Source: Flavobacterium microcysteis (GTDB lineage Bacteria > Bacteroidota > Bacteroidia > Flavobacteriales > Flavobacteriaceae). Taken from it: a stretch of DNA of 64,000 nucleotides. A model generated the notes under the pieces. That model did not search any database, was not told the origin of the DNA, and saw nothing but the letters and a program-made list of their open reading frames with translations. The stretch spans positions 372,001 through 436,000 of the forward strand of contig NZ_VFJE01000056.1 in the NCBI RefSeq assembly GCF_006385255.1. The letters are read 5' to 3'. Positions 7,463 to 16,862 of this stretch are shown here, piece after piece (position 1 is the stretch's first letter; every line of letters begins with the position of its first letter). A program made the position numbers and the translations under genes.

Positions 7463-10069
7463 TTGGCCACGAAAGACAAAACTCCGAAAGAAACTCCGTT
7501 AATGAAGCAATACAACGAGATAAAGGCGAAATATCCGGATGCCTGTTTGTTGTTCAGAGTAGGAGATTTTTATGAAACTTTTGGAGAAGATGCGATACGC
7601 GCTTCAAAAATATTAGGAATCGTCCTCACGAAAAGAGGAGCAGGTTCCGAAACAGAAACAGCTTTGGCTGGATTTCCACACCATTCCCTGAATACGTACT
7701 TACCAAAGTTGGTCAAAGCCGGACTTCGTGTAGCGATTTGCGACCAGCTTGAAGATCCAAAAATGACAAAAACCATCGTGAAGCGTGGTGTTACCGAATT
7801 GGTGACTCCCGGAGTTTCTATGAATGATGAGGTCTTGCAGTCGAAGTCGAATAATTTCCTGGCTTCGATTTATTTTGGAAAACGGATTATTGGTATTTCA
7901 TTTCTTGATGTTTCTACAGGAGAATTTCTGGCAGCTCAAGGAAATGAAGAATATATAGACAAACTGCTGCAAAACTTTAGCCCGAGCGAAGTACTAGTTC
8001 CAAAACAGAACAAGGCCGATTTTAAAGAGGCTTTTGGAGAGGACTACCATAACTTTTATCTCGAAGATTGGGTTTATAAAGAAGATTATGCTTTTGAAAC
8101 GCTGACAGGGCATTTTCAGACCAATTCCTTAAAAGGATTTGGAATCGAAGAATTGCCTGAAGGAATTATTGCATCGGGAGCTATTTTATATTATTTGTCC
8201 GAAACACAGCATAATAAAGTACAGCACATTACTTCAATACAACGAATTGCTGAGGATGCTTATGTCTGGATGGACCGTTTTACAATCCGCAATTTAGAAT
8301 TATACCATAGCTATAACCCGAATGCTGTAACGCTGTTGGATGTTATCGATAGGACGCTATCTCCTATGGGTGGGCGTCTTCTGAAACGTTGGTTGGCCTT
8401 GCCTTTAAAAGATGCGGATAAGATAAAAGGACGCCATGAAGTGGTTTCGTACTTTAAGGAAAACAATGACGTGCTGAAAAGTATTCAGCAGCAGATCAAG
8501 CAGATTTCAGATTTAGAACGATTGATTTCGAAAATCGCCACAGGAAAAGTATCGCCAAGAGAAGTCGTAAACTTAAAAGACTCGCTGGATGCCATTATCC
8601 CTATAAAGACATTAGCGCTCGAAAGCAAAAATACGTCAGTTAAAACCATAGGTGATAGTCTTCATAGTTGTGATTTGTTAAGAGAAAAAATCAAGGAGAC
8701 TTTAAATCCTGAGGCTCCTGTTTCTATCAACAAAGGAAATGCGATTGCCAAAGGCGTGCATGCTGAATTGGATGAACTGAGAAGTATTTCTACTTCTGGA
8801 AAAGAATATCTTGAAGGTATCGAACTCCGTGAATCAGAAAAAACAGGGATTTCTTCTTTGAAAATATCCTTCAATAATGTTTTTGGTTATTATATAGAAG
8901 TTAGAAATACCCATAAAGATAAAGTGCCGGCAGAATGGATACGTAAGCAGACTTTGGTCAATGCAGAACGTTACATTACGGAAGAATTAAAGGAATATGA
9001 AACCAAAATTCTTGGAGCTGAAGAAAAAATCCATCAATTGGAAAGTCAGCTTTTTGAACAACTGGTGACTTGGATTTCTACCTACATAAAGCCTGTACAG
9101 CTGAATGCAAATTTGATTGCGCAGTTGGATTGTTTGGCTTCGTTTACACAGCTGGCTATTGAAAATAATTACGTATGCCCGATTCTGGACGAGACATTTG
9201 AATTGGACATAAAAAACGGTCGCCACCCGGTAATCGAAAAACAACTCCCGGTTGGAGTTCCTTATATTGCCAATGACGTTTATCTGGATAGGGAAACCCA
9301 ACAGATAATCATGATTACAGGGCCTAACATGTCCGGTAAGTCGGCTATTTTGCGCCAAACGGCATTGATCGTGCTGTTGGCTCAAATGGGAAGTTTTGTG
9401 CCGGCAGAAAGCGTTAGGATGGGAGTCATTGATAAGATTTTTACAAGAGTAGGAGCATCGGATAATATTTCGATGGGTGAATCTACTTTTATGGTTGAAA
9501 TGAATGAAACGGCTTCTATTCTTAACAACCTTTCGGACAGAAGTTTGGTACTTTTGGATGAAATAGGTAGGGGAACTAGTACGTATGACGGAATCTCAAT
9601 CGCATGGGCAATTGCAGAATACCTGCATGAGCATCCGGGAAGGCCAAAAACTTTGTTTGCGACGCACTATCATGAGCTTAATGAAATGACTGAAATCCTG
9701 GAGCGTATCCAGAATTATAATGTGTCTGTAAAAGAGTTAAAAGACACAGTGCTTTTTATCCGTAAATTAATCAAAGGCGGAAGTGCCCACAGTTTCGGAA
9801 TACACGTGGCTAAGATGGCAGGAATGCCGCAAACGGTAATCCAGAAAGCACAAAAGCTACTTAAAAAACTAGAGAAAGATCATTCAAGCGAAGCACTAAA
9901 CGGCACCAAATCTTCAAATGATGAAATGCAGCTGAGTATTTTTAATATGGATGATCCGCTTTTAGAAGAAATAAAAGACGAAATACTCAATTTAGACATC
10001 AATACGCTGACTCCGGTTGAAGCCCTGATGAAGCTTAATGAGATTAAAAGAATGCTAGGGAAGAAGTAA
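7463..10069 (+). CDS. mutS: DNA mismatch repair protein MutS
   Basis: An 868-residue mismatch-recognition ATPase. The mismatch-reading Phe-X-Glu lies in RVGDFYETF at residues 36-38, the canonical positions. The core lever/clamp region follows, then the ATPase with Walker A GPNMSGKS near residue 620, Walker [13 protein letters not shown], the [10 protein letters not shown] motif and a C-terminal tail. The start is a TTG at 7463: the protein then begins [17 protein letters not shown], matching relatives, whereas the first ATG at 7502 would remove conserved residues. The window has no mutL. The upstream region is shared with the divergent methyltransferase gene. Confidence 0.96.
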   Translation: MATKDKTPKETPLMKQYNEIKAKYPDACLLFRVGDFYETFGEDAIRASKILGIVLTKRGAGSETETALAGFPHHSLNTYLPKLVKAGLRVAICDQLEDPKMTKTIVKRGVTELVTPGVSMNDEVLQSKSNNFLASIYFGKRIIGISFLDVSTGEFLAAQGNEEYIDKLLQNFSPSEVLVPKQNKADFKEAFGEDYHNFYLEDWVYKEDYAFETLTGHFQTNSLKGFGIEELPEGIIASGAILYYLSETQHNKVQHITSIQRIAEDAYVWMDRFTIRNLELYHSYNPNAVTLLDVIDRTLSPMGGRLLKRWLALPLKDADKIKGRHEVVSYFKENNDVLKSIQQQIKQISDLERLISKIATGKVSPREVVNLKDSLDAIIPIKTLALESKNTSVKTIGDSLHSCDLLREKIKETLNPEAPVSINKGNAIAKGVHAELDELRSISTSGKEYLEGIELRESEKTGISSLKISFNNVFGYYIEVRNTHKDKVPAEWIRKQTLVNAERYITEELKEYETKILGAEEKIHQLESQLFEQLVTWISTYIKPVQLNANLIAQLDCLASFTQLAIENNYVCPILDETFELDIKNGRHPVIEKQLPVGVPYIANDVYLDRETQQIIMITGPNMSGKSAILRQTALIVLLAQMGSFVPAESVRMGVIDKIFTRVGASDNISMGESTFMVEMNETASILNNLSDRSLVLLDEIGRGTSTYDGISIAWAIAEYLHEHPGRPKTLFATHYHELNEMTEILERIQNYNVSVKELKDTVLFIRKLIKGGSAHSFGIHVAKMAGMPQTVIQKAQKLLKKLEKDHSSEALNGTKSSNDEMQLSIFNMDDPLLEEIKDEILNLDINTLTPVEALMKLNEIKRMLGKK

Positions 10070-10134
10070 TGTGATTTTAAAGATTACGTTATCAGAAAGT
10101 TATGTTTTTCTTGGTGCTTTTTTAAAAAAAGTTC

Positions 10135-10164
10135 TTGTATAATTGAATTAATGTATTAAATTTG
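10135..10164 (+). promoter_or_regulatory. Promoter of the tRNA-Gly/tRNA-Leu unit
   Basis: TTG at 10135-10137 and TAAATTTG at 10157-10164, spaced 19 bases, fit the Bacteroidota consensus TTG-N(17-23)-TAnnTTTG. The first tRNA starts 47 bases downstream. Confidence 0.75.
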
Positions 10165-10210
10165 CATCCGCAATACGGTTCAAGTATTGCAGTTCTTATC
10201 AATACAGTAT

Positions 10211-10283
10211 GCGAAAATAGCTCAGTTGGTAGAGCGCGACCTTGCCAAGGTCGAGGTCGCGGGTTCGAGCCCCGTTTTTCGCT
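10211..10283 (+). tRNA. tRNA-Gly (GCC)
   Basis: A 73-base cloverleaf. The acceptor GCGAAAA pairs with TTTTCGC, and the anticodon stem CGACC/GGTCG closes the loop TTGCCAA with anticodon GCC. The T-arm contains GGTTCGAGCCC. The discriminator base is T and no CCA is encoded. Confidence 0.96.
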
Positions 10284-10297
10284 CAAATAAAGTCCAT

Positions 10298-10383
10298 GCT
10301 CGGATGGTGAAATTGGTAGACACGCTGGACTTAAAATCCAGTGAACAGTAATGTTCGTGCGGGTTCAAGTCCCGCTCTGAGTA
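10298..10383 (+). tRNA. tRNA-Leu (UAA)
   Basis: An 86-base type II tRNA with a variable arm (GAACAGTAATGTTC region). The anticodon stem CTGGA/TCCAG closes the loop CTTAAAA with anticodon TAA; the T-arm is GCGGGTTCAAGTCCCGC. The acceptor GCTCGGA pairs with TCTGAGT using two G-U pairs. It lies 14 bases after the tRNA-Gly, so the two are probably co-transcribed. Confidence 0.95.
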
Positions 10384-10384
10384 C

Positions 10385-10412
10385 AAAAGCCCCTTATTAA
10401 GGGGCTTTTTTT
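10385..10412 (+). terminator. Terminator of the tRNA unit
   Basis: The perfect stem AAAAGCCCCTT / AAGGGGCTTTT with loop ATT is followed by T-rich sequence, directly after tRNA-Leu. It can also serve the convergent beta-helix gene. Confidence 0.85.
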
Positions 10413-10438
10413 TGTTTTAGGACTTTAGAAATATATGA

Positions 10439-12649
10439 TTAGTAAATGGAAACTAATTGATAGACACATCTCTCTTTGTTATTGACACCGTCCAATTTCA
10501 TAAACATTGCTGCGTGACCTTGCTGGAGTGTAACTGACGCAGGCCCGCCCAAATAAATATTTCTACCGGTAAGTTCATTTACAGGATTCCAGGCATTAAA
10601 GGTGATGTCCGATTCCTCAGCCCGAATAAATATTGTTTCTCCCGAATTGATTGATGAATTTATACGATCAATTGGCTTGTTAATACCCTTATTTATCAGA
10701 ACCACTTTTTTAGCTGAAAGTTCAAGTCCTGATTTCCATTCGTTTGCTGTTCCGAGGTAATTCCATGCATGGATGTTTTTAATTTCCTCATGCTCCGTAA
10801 TTCCAAAGGTTTCGCTTTGGCGTATGTCATGGAAGCAGTTATTGCGTGAATTGATTACATTGTTGTTGCCGATTCCCATGATAAACAATTCGCCTTCGGT
10901 CAGTTTAACATTATTAGGGTCGGTAATCTGGACAAAATTCCTTTCGATGGTAACATGAGAGTCCAATACTGAAATGCACTTTCCTTGGCCTTGAGGCAGA
11001 GAGGCACCTAATAGTGACCCGACTCCGGCAGCATTTACAAACCGGCTGTTAAGTATGTTTATTCCTTCTGAATTTTGAATGTCAATAGCAATTTCTGTAT
11101 CTTCTATCCAACAGTTGTCGATTGTTACGTTTTCGGCATTTACGATCTTGAAACCACGTAATACATGGCCTCCGGTCGCACAGTTGATAAAAGATACCAC
11201 TGCTCCATTAACCGGTGAATAATCGCCAACGGCAGTTATAAGAATGTTTGTTCCAAGTTCTACTGGTGTAAGAACCGTATCGGTATTGTAAACATATGGA
11301 ATTTCAAAATTACATTGTAGGAATGTTGTTGTGTTAATTGCTCCGGTAATTTTAAGGCAGTTTGCATTAACTGAGGTCCTTATTATCCATACTCGTTCAA
11401 AAAGTAAGTACTGATTATCGAGTGCGCCTGGATTGTTGCCTGGACTGTGCTCACCGCCTTCAAGCCAAATTCCGTTGCCATTTGCACTCGTTATTCTTAT
11501 GTTTTTGAATGAGCATCCCCAAACTCCACCCCCAAAACGTGTATCGCCTCCTACAAATCTGGCGCCGAAATGAAATCCACCTGCCGTAGTAGGATTCTGT
11601 TTTCGCTCTCCTCCCAAATCGATTTGAAGATTCTCTACACAAAGACGGGTTACCGGACCTTCAGGTATTTCGAACATGTAGGGATAGTCTTTTCCAAATG
11701 CCACTTCAAACAATGTGCCCTGTTCTCCTATCAAATGTACTTCACTTTTGAGTACTATAGGTTGATCGATATAATAATGCCCCGATGGGAAGTAAAGTGC
11801 AAGTGCTCCTCGTTGCTGGCTGTAATGTGGCGGAGCTGGAACATTAGGTGTGCTGGAATTTGGGTTACGGCTATCTGCAATGTAATCAATTGCGGTCTGG
11901 ATTCTGCTGGAATTACTGATGGTGCTGTATGGTGCTGTGTAAACATCTGGGTATTTCATGATTCCAAAATACATCGCATTAATATAGCCATCGTATTGCC
12001 TTACCCATCTGCCTTTTATCGATGAATCTCCTCCTTGATGTGCATTTGCGGTATTTGGCTGGATATAGATCCCGCCATTATCTGGCATATTCTCATTTTC
12101 TCTGTAGATAAAAAAGCCATCTCCGCCATCAGCCTCTTTGTAATATCCTTTAACATAGATTACTTTATTCGGTGCCACATCGGTATATAATCTTAAATCT
12201 TCATAAACGGTATTAACTGTTTCTATGCTATTTACAGGTACATGTAGTGCGTTTTTTGCGTACAAAGCATAAGGTACACTGACTAACTGCGTTGGCTGTC
12301 CTACTACGGTAAAGGTTGTGCCATTAGTGATGTCCTGCGAGAGCTTTAAGTATTTAGCTGCACTGTCCCAAGGAATGGTGCTAAACGTGCCAGTTGTGGC
12401 AGTTCCTTCACCGATTCTTAAGTTATAAGCGCCGTTGGCATCGGTTGTTGGATGATGTACTTCTTCATAGATAACAGTCCCGGAAGCGGATCCTTCTAGA
12501 ATGCTAAATTTAATAGCAATAGTTGTATTCGTGACTGGGCTACCACCGCTATTCAGTGCTATAGCCCGGAAACTGATTAACTCTGGAGGAACTTGTCCAA
12601 AGGTGATTGTTGTAATTAACAACATAATAATTTGTATGATCTTTTTCAT
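10439..12649 (-). CDS. Exported right-handed beta-helix (pectate-lyase-like) protein
   Basis: A 736-residue protein with a clear signal peptide (residues 1-19, ending TITFGQ). Residues about 20-140 form a beta-rich module ending LVSVPYALYAKNA, a signature seen in many Bacteroidota surface or tail-fibre-like proteins. Residues about 165-620 look like a pectate-lyase-3/parallel beta-helix fold: IQTAIDYIAD, ALYFPSGHYYIDQPIVLKS, then repeated rungs such as NVTIDNCWIEDTEIAIDIQNSEGINILNSRF. The last 110 residues are a separate beta domain. No T9SS sorting domain ends the protein, but the gene just upstream (12653-13063) encodes one. Substrate is unknown; an enzymatic role is not shown. Confidence 0.7.
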   Translation of the reverse strand: MKKIIQIIMLLITTITFGQVPPELISFRAIALNSGGSPVTNTTIAIKFSILEGSASGTVIYEEVHHPTTDANGAYNLRIGEGTATTGTFSTIPWDSAAKYLKLSQDITNGTTFTVVGQPTQLVSVPYALYAKNALHVPVNSIETVNTVYEDLRLYTDVAPNKVIYVKGYYKEADGGDGFFIYRENENMPDNGGIYIQPNTANAHQGGDSSIKGRWVRQYDGYINAMYFGIMKYPDVYTAPYSTISNSSRIQTAIDYIADSRNPNSSTPNVPAPPHYSQQRGALALYFPSGHYYIDQPIVLKSEVHLIGEQGTLFEVAFGKDYPYMFEIPEGPVTRLCVENLQIDLGGERKQNPTTAGGFHFGARFVGGDTRFGGGVWGCSFKNIRITSANGNGIWLEGGEHSPGNNPGALDNQYLLFERVWIIRTSVNANCLKITGAINTTTFLQCNFEIPYVYNTDTVLTPVELGTNILITAVGDYSPVNGAVVSFINCATGGHVLRGFKIVNAENVTIDNCWIEDTEIAIDIQNSEGINILNSRFVNAAGVGSLLGASLPQGQGKCISVLDSHVTIERNFVQITDPNNVKLTEGELFIMGIGNNNVINSRNNCFHDIRQSETFGITEHEEIKNIHAWNYLGTANEWKSGLELSAKKVVLINKGINKPIDRINSSINSGETIFIRAEESDITFNAWNPVNELTGRNIYLGGPASVTLQQGHAAMFMKLDGVNNKERCVYQLVSIY

Positions 12650-12652
12650 GAT

Positions 12653-13063
12653 TTAATTCTTTAAAATTTTGGTAGGTAGAAATTCAGCATTTTTTGCGAT
12701 TAGGAGGTATAAGCCTTCTGCGATATTTTCCAAATTTAAAAATGGCTCCTTTGATACATCCTGACTTTTAACAAGTTTCCCGTCTAATGAGAAAAGGCTA
12801 ACTTCTGTGAGTTTAACCGACGAAGACAAGTAGAGGATGTCTGAAACTGGATTTGGATATGCCATAAAGAAGGATTCGGTTGCCGGTTTCTCCTTAAATA
12901 TCTCCACTGTCTTATCGATAGGGAGGATAAAAATTTCACCAATTCCACAATTGGTGTTTAGGGAGTAGGCTGCAGAATTTACATAATGCTCATCAAGATA
13001 TTTCTTTTGAGCATGCATGGTGCTTTGCACCACGAGAAGAAATAATACAATACTTTTTTTCAT
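12653..13063 (-). CDS. Small protein with T9SS type A sorting domain
   Basis: A 136-residue protein with a signal peptide (MKKSIVLFLLVVQSTMHAQ) and a short middle segment (YVNSAAYSLNTNCGIGEIFILP). The last 70 residues are a type A T9SS C-terminal sorting domain (AYPNPVSDILYLSS, LFSLDGKLVKSQ, LENIAEGLYLLIAKN). Such a domain directs export across the outer membrane by the type IX machinery. The mature cargo part is only about 45 residues. It ends three bases before the beta-helix gene begins, so the two are almost certainly one operon. Confidence 0.8.
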   Translation of the reverse strand: MKKSIVLFLLVVQSTMHAQKKYLDEHYVNSAAYSLNTNCGIGEIFILPIDKTVEIFKEKPATESFFMAYPNPVSDILYLSSSVKLTEVSLFSLDGKLVKSQDVSKEPFLNLENIAEGLYLLIAKNAEFLPTKILKN

Positions 13064-13093
13064 AAGTTAAGTTTAATAATTTAAGGTTATCTT

Positions 13094-13101
13094 CAAAAAT
13101 A
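13094..13101 (-). promoter_or_regulatory. -7 element for the sorting-domain/beta-helix operon
   Basis: TATTTTTG on the minus strand matches TAnnTTTG and lies 31 bases before the 13063 start codon. No convincing -33 TTG was found. The rest of the 13064-13351 gap is AT-rich and shows nothing else I can name. Confidence 0.4.
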
Positions 13102-13351
13102 CTAATTTTTTTGTATGAATTTTAACATTTTAGTTTCGATATATTTAATGGTCTTGTAGTTCAAAAGCCAGTAAAAAAGGCTATTAACATTGAATAAAAT
13201 TCATGGGAAAAATAACTACTTGAGCTTTTCCGCTGCATTTGCTGGAGGAATATTTTTTTGGGTTTTAAAAAAGTAAACCCGTGTTATTTTAGATGTATGT
13301 TAATAATACATTGTTTAATTTAGGAGAGTGAACAAGTTAATTTTAAATCCT

Positions 13352-13912
13352 ATGAATAAACTTAAAACTGTTTTAGAAATAGTAAAGGGTCAAAATCTAA
13401 ACGCAACGGTTGAAGATGATAGGTACATTGTTTGGGAGAATTCTTTAGGAAAAACAATCTCTATCAATGCTAAAAATATCGATATTGACAATGGGAAAAT
13501 TGCATGGTTTCAGTCTGATGAGGATGACTCTTTGGAATTGTTTAGAATTTTTGAAAATAATACATTCTTTGACTTCGAGCCTAAAACCCAACATCCGGGA
13601 CATGGTTGTGATATATATTTAGTTGAATGGTTAGATGATTCTTTAATTGTAATATATCATGAAAAGCATAATGTTGTAATAGTTTCTGTAAAAGATAAAA
13701 ATGTTACGACATTTGAATTTTATGGAGATGAGCTGATTCGGAGAGATAATCTCTTGTATTTCAAAGAATACAATCAAAAAGATGTCGTAAGGATTCTTAA
13801 GATTCCTGAAATTATAGAATTGGAAAGCATATCAAGAGAGGAGGCTATAAAAAAGGATCTATTGCCTGAAACTTTGGGGTTTGATGCTATTTTAAGTAAT
13901 AAACGAGGATAA
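13352..13912 (+). CDS. Hypothetical protein, AT-rich orphan
   Basis: A 186-residue protein from the ATG at 13352; an in-frame GTG at 13328 would add eight residues. I do not recognise the family. It is acidic, has no signal peptide or membrane segment, and contains successive short beta-strand-like stretches (KTISINAKNIDIDNGKIAWFQ, DIYLVEWLDDSLIVIYHEKHNVVIVSVKDKN), which suggests a small beta-propeller-like or immunity-type fold. That is inference only. It is flanked by accessory genes and is more AT-rich than the housekeeping genes nearby. Confidence 0.5.
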   Translation: MNKLKTVLEIVKGQNLNATVEDDRYIVWENSLGKTISINAKNIDIDNGKIAWFQSDEDDSLELFRIFENNTFFDFEPKTQHPGHGCDIYLVEWLDDSLIVIYHEKHNVVIVSVKDKNVTTFEFYGDELIRRDNLLYFKEYNQKDVVRILKIPEIIELESISREEAIKKDLLPETLGFDAILSNKRG

Positions 13913-14070
13913 GCTTTAGTTCAGTTAGGTTGTATAGCTCTCAAATCAGAAAGCGGAGCATGGCATAAAATAGCGTGGTTTCAATTGTTCGTCAATTTTA
14001 AAACGATAATTTCTAGATTAGTTTATGTCTTAACAATAAAATAGCCATAATTGAGAACCCATGATATCGA

Positions 14071-14649
14071 TTATTTAAGAATAGAATCAATTCGATTGTA
14101 AATGTCTACACTGTCTATTTTGCCTTTATAGCTATAAATCGTTTTCTGTTTGTTTAAAATATAAGTAATAGGAATTTCTTCAGATTCTATTTTGATAAAA
14201 TAATTATCGGAAACAGATTCTTTACTGTTTAATTGGTTTAGTATATACTTCCTGTAAGGGAAATTCTCTAAACTGATATCTTCAAAATCAAATTTACTTG
14301 TAGCAAGGAATGATTTGATCTTTACAGAATCCTTGTCTGTCGAAAGTGAAAGGAAAACAATGTTCTTTTTGTCAGAATACTGTTTTTTTAATCGATTCAA
14401 TAGTGGCATTTCTTCAATGCAGGGTTCACACCATGTGGCCCAAATATTTAATACAATTACATTTTCATCTTTATAGTATTTGTCATAAAAGGGACTGTTT
14501 TTAAGTGCGTATTTTTCAGCTTCTTTATATTCTTGCGCTTTGGTGGTGATTCTTAGGTTTTTTAATATGTCAGAATCTTTAAATAGCAAAATGAGAAATA
14601 AAAAGAGACCTAGGATAGTAATGAATGTTATTAGAAGTGTTTTTTTCAT
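14071..14649 (-). CDS. TlpA-like thioredoxin-family protein
   Basis: A 192-residue membrane-anchored protein with an N-terminal hydrophobic segment (about residues 4-24) and a thioredoxin fold facing the periplasm. The active site WATWCEPC lies near residues 71-78, followed by IEEMPLLNRL and a cis-Pro region near EEIPITYILN. Family members reduce or isomerise disulfides, for example in cytochrome maturation. The gene stands alone with no cytochrome genes nearby, so the partner is unknown. Confidence 0.8.
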   Translation of the reverse strand: MKKTLLITFITILGLFLFLILLFKDSDILKNLRITTKAQEYKEAEKYALKNSPFYDKYYKDENVIVLNIWATWCEPCIEEMPLLNRLKKQYSDKKNIVFLSLSTDKDSVKIKSFLATSKFDFEDISLENFPYRKYILNQLNSKESVSDNYFIKIESEEIPITYILNKQKTIYSYKGKIDSVDIYNRIDSILK

Positions 14650-14859
14650 GGCGATTTTATTAAAACTGTTTTGTTGGCTTTGTAAAGTTTTCTAATTTAT
14701 AAAAAAGTATTCATTTTTTTGTTGTAAAAATATTTTGATGTTATCGAACACTAAGAAATTTCTCTAGCTGTACTTTCATATCAATAAAACATTTTACTTT
14801 GTACTGTGTAACTTTTTTACTTAATAAACTACTAATGCTCAACTATTAAACAAAACTCT

Positions 14860-15897
14860 ATGAACACAACAACCAATCTATTAAAAAAGATGAATCTTGG
14901 CAAAACGGCTGCGATAGCTTTGTCTGTACTCGTTATTTCTTGTAACTCTGGTGGTAAAAAAGACCAGCAAGGAACAGAAAAAGACAGTATTCCTGCTGCA
15001 GAAGAAACGGCAGTACCTACAGCGGCAAAAGCAAAAGTATTTGATATCAATGCGTATCCAGTATCAGAAAAAGCGTTAGGAGCTTTCCCTTATTTTAACT
15101 TGCCAGAAGGATATTATAATTACAACAAGAACAAACCGGTAGATTATGATCGTGCCTATTTTTGGGTTGGTGATCATTTTGAAAAGCCGGAAGGAAAGAT
15201 TTTTTACGATTATGTAAGGGCAAAAGAAGGGAAGTCGTATAGCGACCTGGAATTGTCAAAAAACATAGAGCAAATCATAACGGAAGCTGGCGGTGTAAAG
15301 ATAACCGAAAGTAAAGTGCCGCAAGATTCAGTTCCTAACATTCCCGAAAATAACGGCTTGAAATATAAAGACGGATATGGATTTATAGGGCAAATGCCAA
15401 CTGTGACGTATTTGATTCGCAGAACAGACAGAAATATCTGGATCCAGCATACGCCAACGGACGACGGAAGTTCTATTGGCTGGATGATATTAGAAACCAA
15501 ACCATTTAAGGCAACGGCATCTCTAATCAAAGCGGAAGCGATGAAGCAGGAGTTGGATAAAACCGGGCACATTGCATTATACGTAAATTTTGATACGGAT
15601 AAGGCGACAATCAAATCAGAATCAAAGCCGGTAATTGATGAAATTCAAAAGCTTTTAAATAGCGATGCTAAATTGAGAATCCGAATTGAAGGACATACAG
15701 ATAATAGTGGTACTGCTGCTCGTAATCTAAAACTGTCTGAAGAACGTGCTAAATCTGTAAAAGATGCGCTTGTTGCGGGTGGAATTAACGGTGCGCGTTT
15801 AGAATCAAAAGGTTTAGGGCAAACGACTCCTTTGGCTGATAACGGAACGGAAGATGGTAAGGCAAAAAACCGCCGTGTTGAAATCGTGAAGTTATAA
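14860..15897 (+). CDS. OmpA family lipoprotein
   Basis: A 345-residue lipoprotein. The signal peptide (about residues 11-28) ends in a lipobox VISC, which would place the protein in a membrane after acylation. Residues about 60-225 are a region of unknown fold (FYDYVRAKEGKSYSDLELSKNIEQII, YLIRRTDRNIWIQ). The last 115 residues are an OmpA C-terminal peptidoglycan-binding domain (NFDTDKATIKSES, IRIEGHTDNSGTAARNLKLSEERA, SKGLGQTTPLADNGTEDGKAKNRRVEI). It probably links an outer membrane to peptidoglycan. A terminator follows at about 16.0 kb. Confidence 0.85.
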   Translation: MNTTTNLLKKMNLGKTAAIALSVLVISCNSGGKKDQQGTEKDSIPAAEETAVPTAAKAKVFDINAYPVSEKALGAFPYFNLPEGYYNYNKNKPVDYDRAYFWVGDHFEKPEGKIFYDYVRAKEGKSYSDLELSKNIEQIITEAGGVKITESKVPQDSVPNIPENNGLKYKDGYGFIGQMPTVTYLIRRTDRNIWIQHTPTDDGSSIGWMILETKPFKATASLIKAEAMKQELDKTGHIALYVNFDTDKATIKSESKPVIDEIQKLLNSDAKLRIRIEGHTDNSGTAARNLKLSEERAKSVKDALVAGGINGARLESKGLGQTTPLADNGTEDGKAKNRRVEIVKL

Positions 15898-15988
15898 TAT
15901 TTAATCTCCTATTGTTGGTGTCGTCTTGTGAGGATTGATATTTATTCTTACATTTGACATACATCATTAAAAGAATAATCAATTAATG

Positions 15989-16018
15989 AAAAAGCCTCTC
16001 TATCGGGAGGCTTTTTTG
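15989..16018 (+). terminator. Terminator downstream of the OmpA lipoprotein gene
   Basis: The stem AAAAGCCTCTC / GGGAGGCTTTT (one G-T pair) has loop TATC and ends in a T-run. Confidence 0.75.
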
Positions 16019-16041
16019 TCTTTAATCACTTTGAATTTTAT

Positions 16042-16392
16042 ATGGGCGCATTCGTTATCAGCAAAAAAGATGAAGATCACTACAAATTTGTCTATACTTC
16101 ACGTAAAGGCAAGATTGTATTTACCAGTATGACGTATGAATTGAAAATGGATTGTGAGAGCGATATCGAGATTATCAGGGAAAAGGCCGAAACGGCGCTT
16201 TGTTTGAAGTTTAAGGCCTCGAGCGGTAAATTCTTTTATAAGCTTATTATAGACAGCAAGATTTATGCGGTAAGCAGAAAATTCAATACGGAGTTGCGAT
16301 TGGCAAAAGGAATTGCTGAGGTGGCATTGTATGTGCCTAAAGCGGAAGTCTTGGATTTTACGGGAGCCGATATTTTTGCGGATTTGCCGTAA
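16042..16392 (+). CDS. YegP-like DUF1508 protein
   Basis: A 116-residue protein with two YegP-type beta repeats: MGAFVISKKDEDHYKFVYTS at the N-terminus, and FKASSGKFFYKLIIDSKIYAVS in the second half. The family is small, cytoplasmic and of unknown function. Length is normal for a double-repeat member. The start follows the preceding terminator by about 24 bases. Confidence 0.7.
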   Translation: MGAFVISKKDEDHYKFVYTSRKGKIVFTSMTYELKMDCESDIEIIREKAETALCLKFKASSGKFFYKLIIDSKIYAVSRKFNTELRLAKGIAEVALYVPKAEVLDFTGADIFADLP

Positions 16393-16536
16393 TTAGCTTT
16401 AATTGATTATCTGATAGCCTTATACCAAAGATAAACTCCAACAAGTTTATGTTTTTCTTGCTAAGTTCCTAGTAATAGAGCTGTTGAACGTTACCGATCT
16501 GGTATAAACTTCTCGATAGTCTTTAATTTTAAGGCA

Positions 16537-16570
16537 TAAAAAAACCCTGCTTTTAGCAGGGTTATTTTTT
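16537..16570 (-). terminator. Terminator of the small lipoprotein gene
   Basis: Stem AACCCTGC / GCAGGGTT (16543-16550 with 16556-16563) with loop TTTTA. It is A/T-flanked on both sides, so it could act in both directions, but the long T-run favours the minus strand. Confidence 0.8.
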
Positions 16571-16584
16571 TTACTGTGTGCTAA

Positions 16585-16818
16585 TTATTGTTTAGCAGGA
16601 GCAGCAGTTTCAGCTTTAGCAGCTTCAACTTTAGCCTCTTCAGCAACTTTAGTGCTATCAACAGTAGCTTCAGCGTTTACTTCAGCGTTCTCAACAGCTT
16701 GAGTAGCCTCAACTTCTGTAGCTTCAACAGCAGCCTCTTCAGCTGGTTTTTCAGTTTCTTTGCAAGAAACAAATGCCATAGTAGCAACTAATGCTAAGCT
16801 TAATACAACTTTTTTCAT
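16585..16818 (-). CDS. Small Ala/Glu-rich lipoprotein
   Basis: A 77-residue protein with a lipoprotein signal peptide (MKKVVLSLALVATMAFVSC; lipobox FVSC at residues 16-19). The mature part is built almost only from Ala, Glu, Val, Thr and Lys (ETEKPAEEAAVEATEVEATQ). It is low in complexity and probably extended or helical. No known domain. It has its own -7 element and terminator, which supports a real, expressed gene. Confidence 0.75.
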   Translation of the reverse strand: MKKVVLSLALVATMAFVSCKETEKPAEEAAVEATEVEATQAVENAEVNAEATVDSTKVAEEAKVEAAKAETAAPAKQ

Positions 16819-16854
16819 CTTACTAAATTATAAAGGTTAATTATTAATTCGGAG

Positions 16855-16862
16855 CAAAGATA
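16855..16862 (-). promoter_or_regulatory. -7 element for the small lipoprotein gene
   Basis: TATCTTTG on the minus strand, 37 bases before the start at 16818, matches TAnnTTTG. No clear -33 TTG was seen. Confidence 0.5.

Noticed and set aside
8987..9385. 132-codon frame antisense to mutS
   Set aside because: Lies within the conserved core/ATPase part of mutS; no recognisable domain.
10283..10297. tRNA-Gly/tRNA-Leu interval and following region as a phage attachment site
   Set aside because: No integrase and no direct repeat of the tRNA tail was found in the window.
11570..12025. 151-codon frame antisense to the beta-helix gene
   Set aside because: Cys/Trp-rich translation without a domain, inside an intact gene on the opposite strand.
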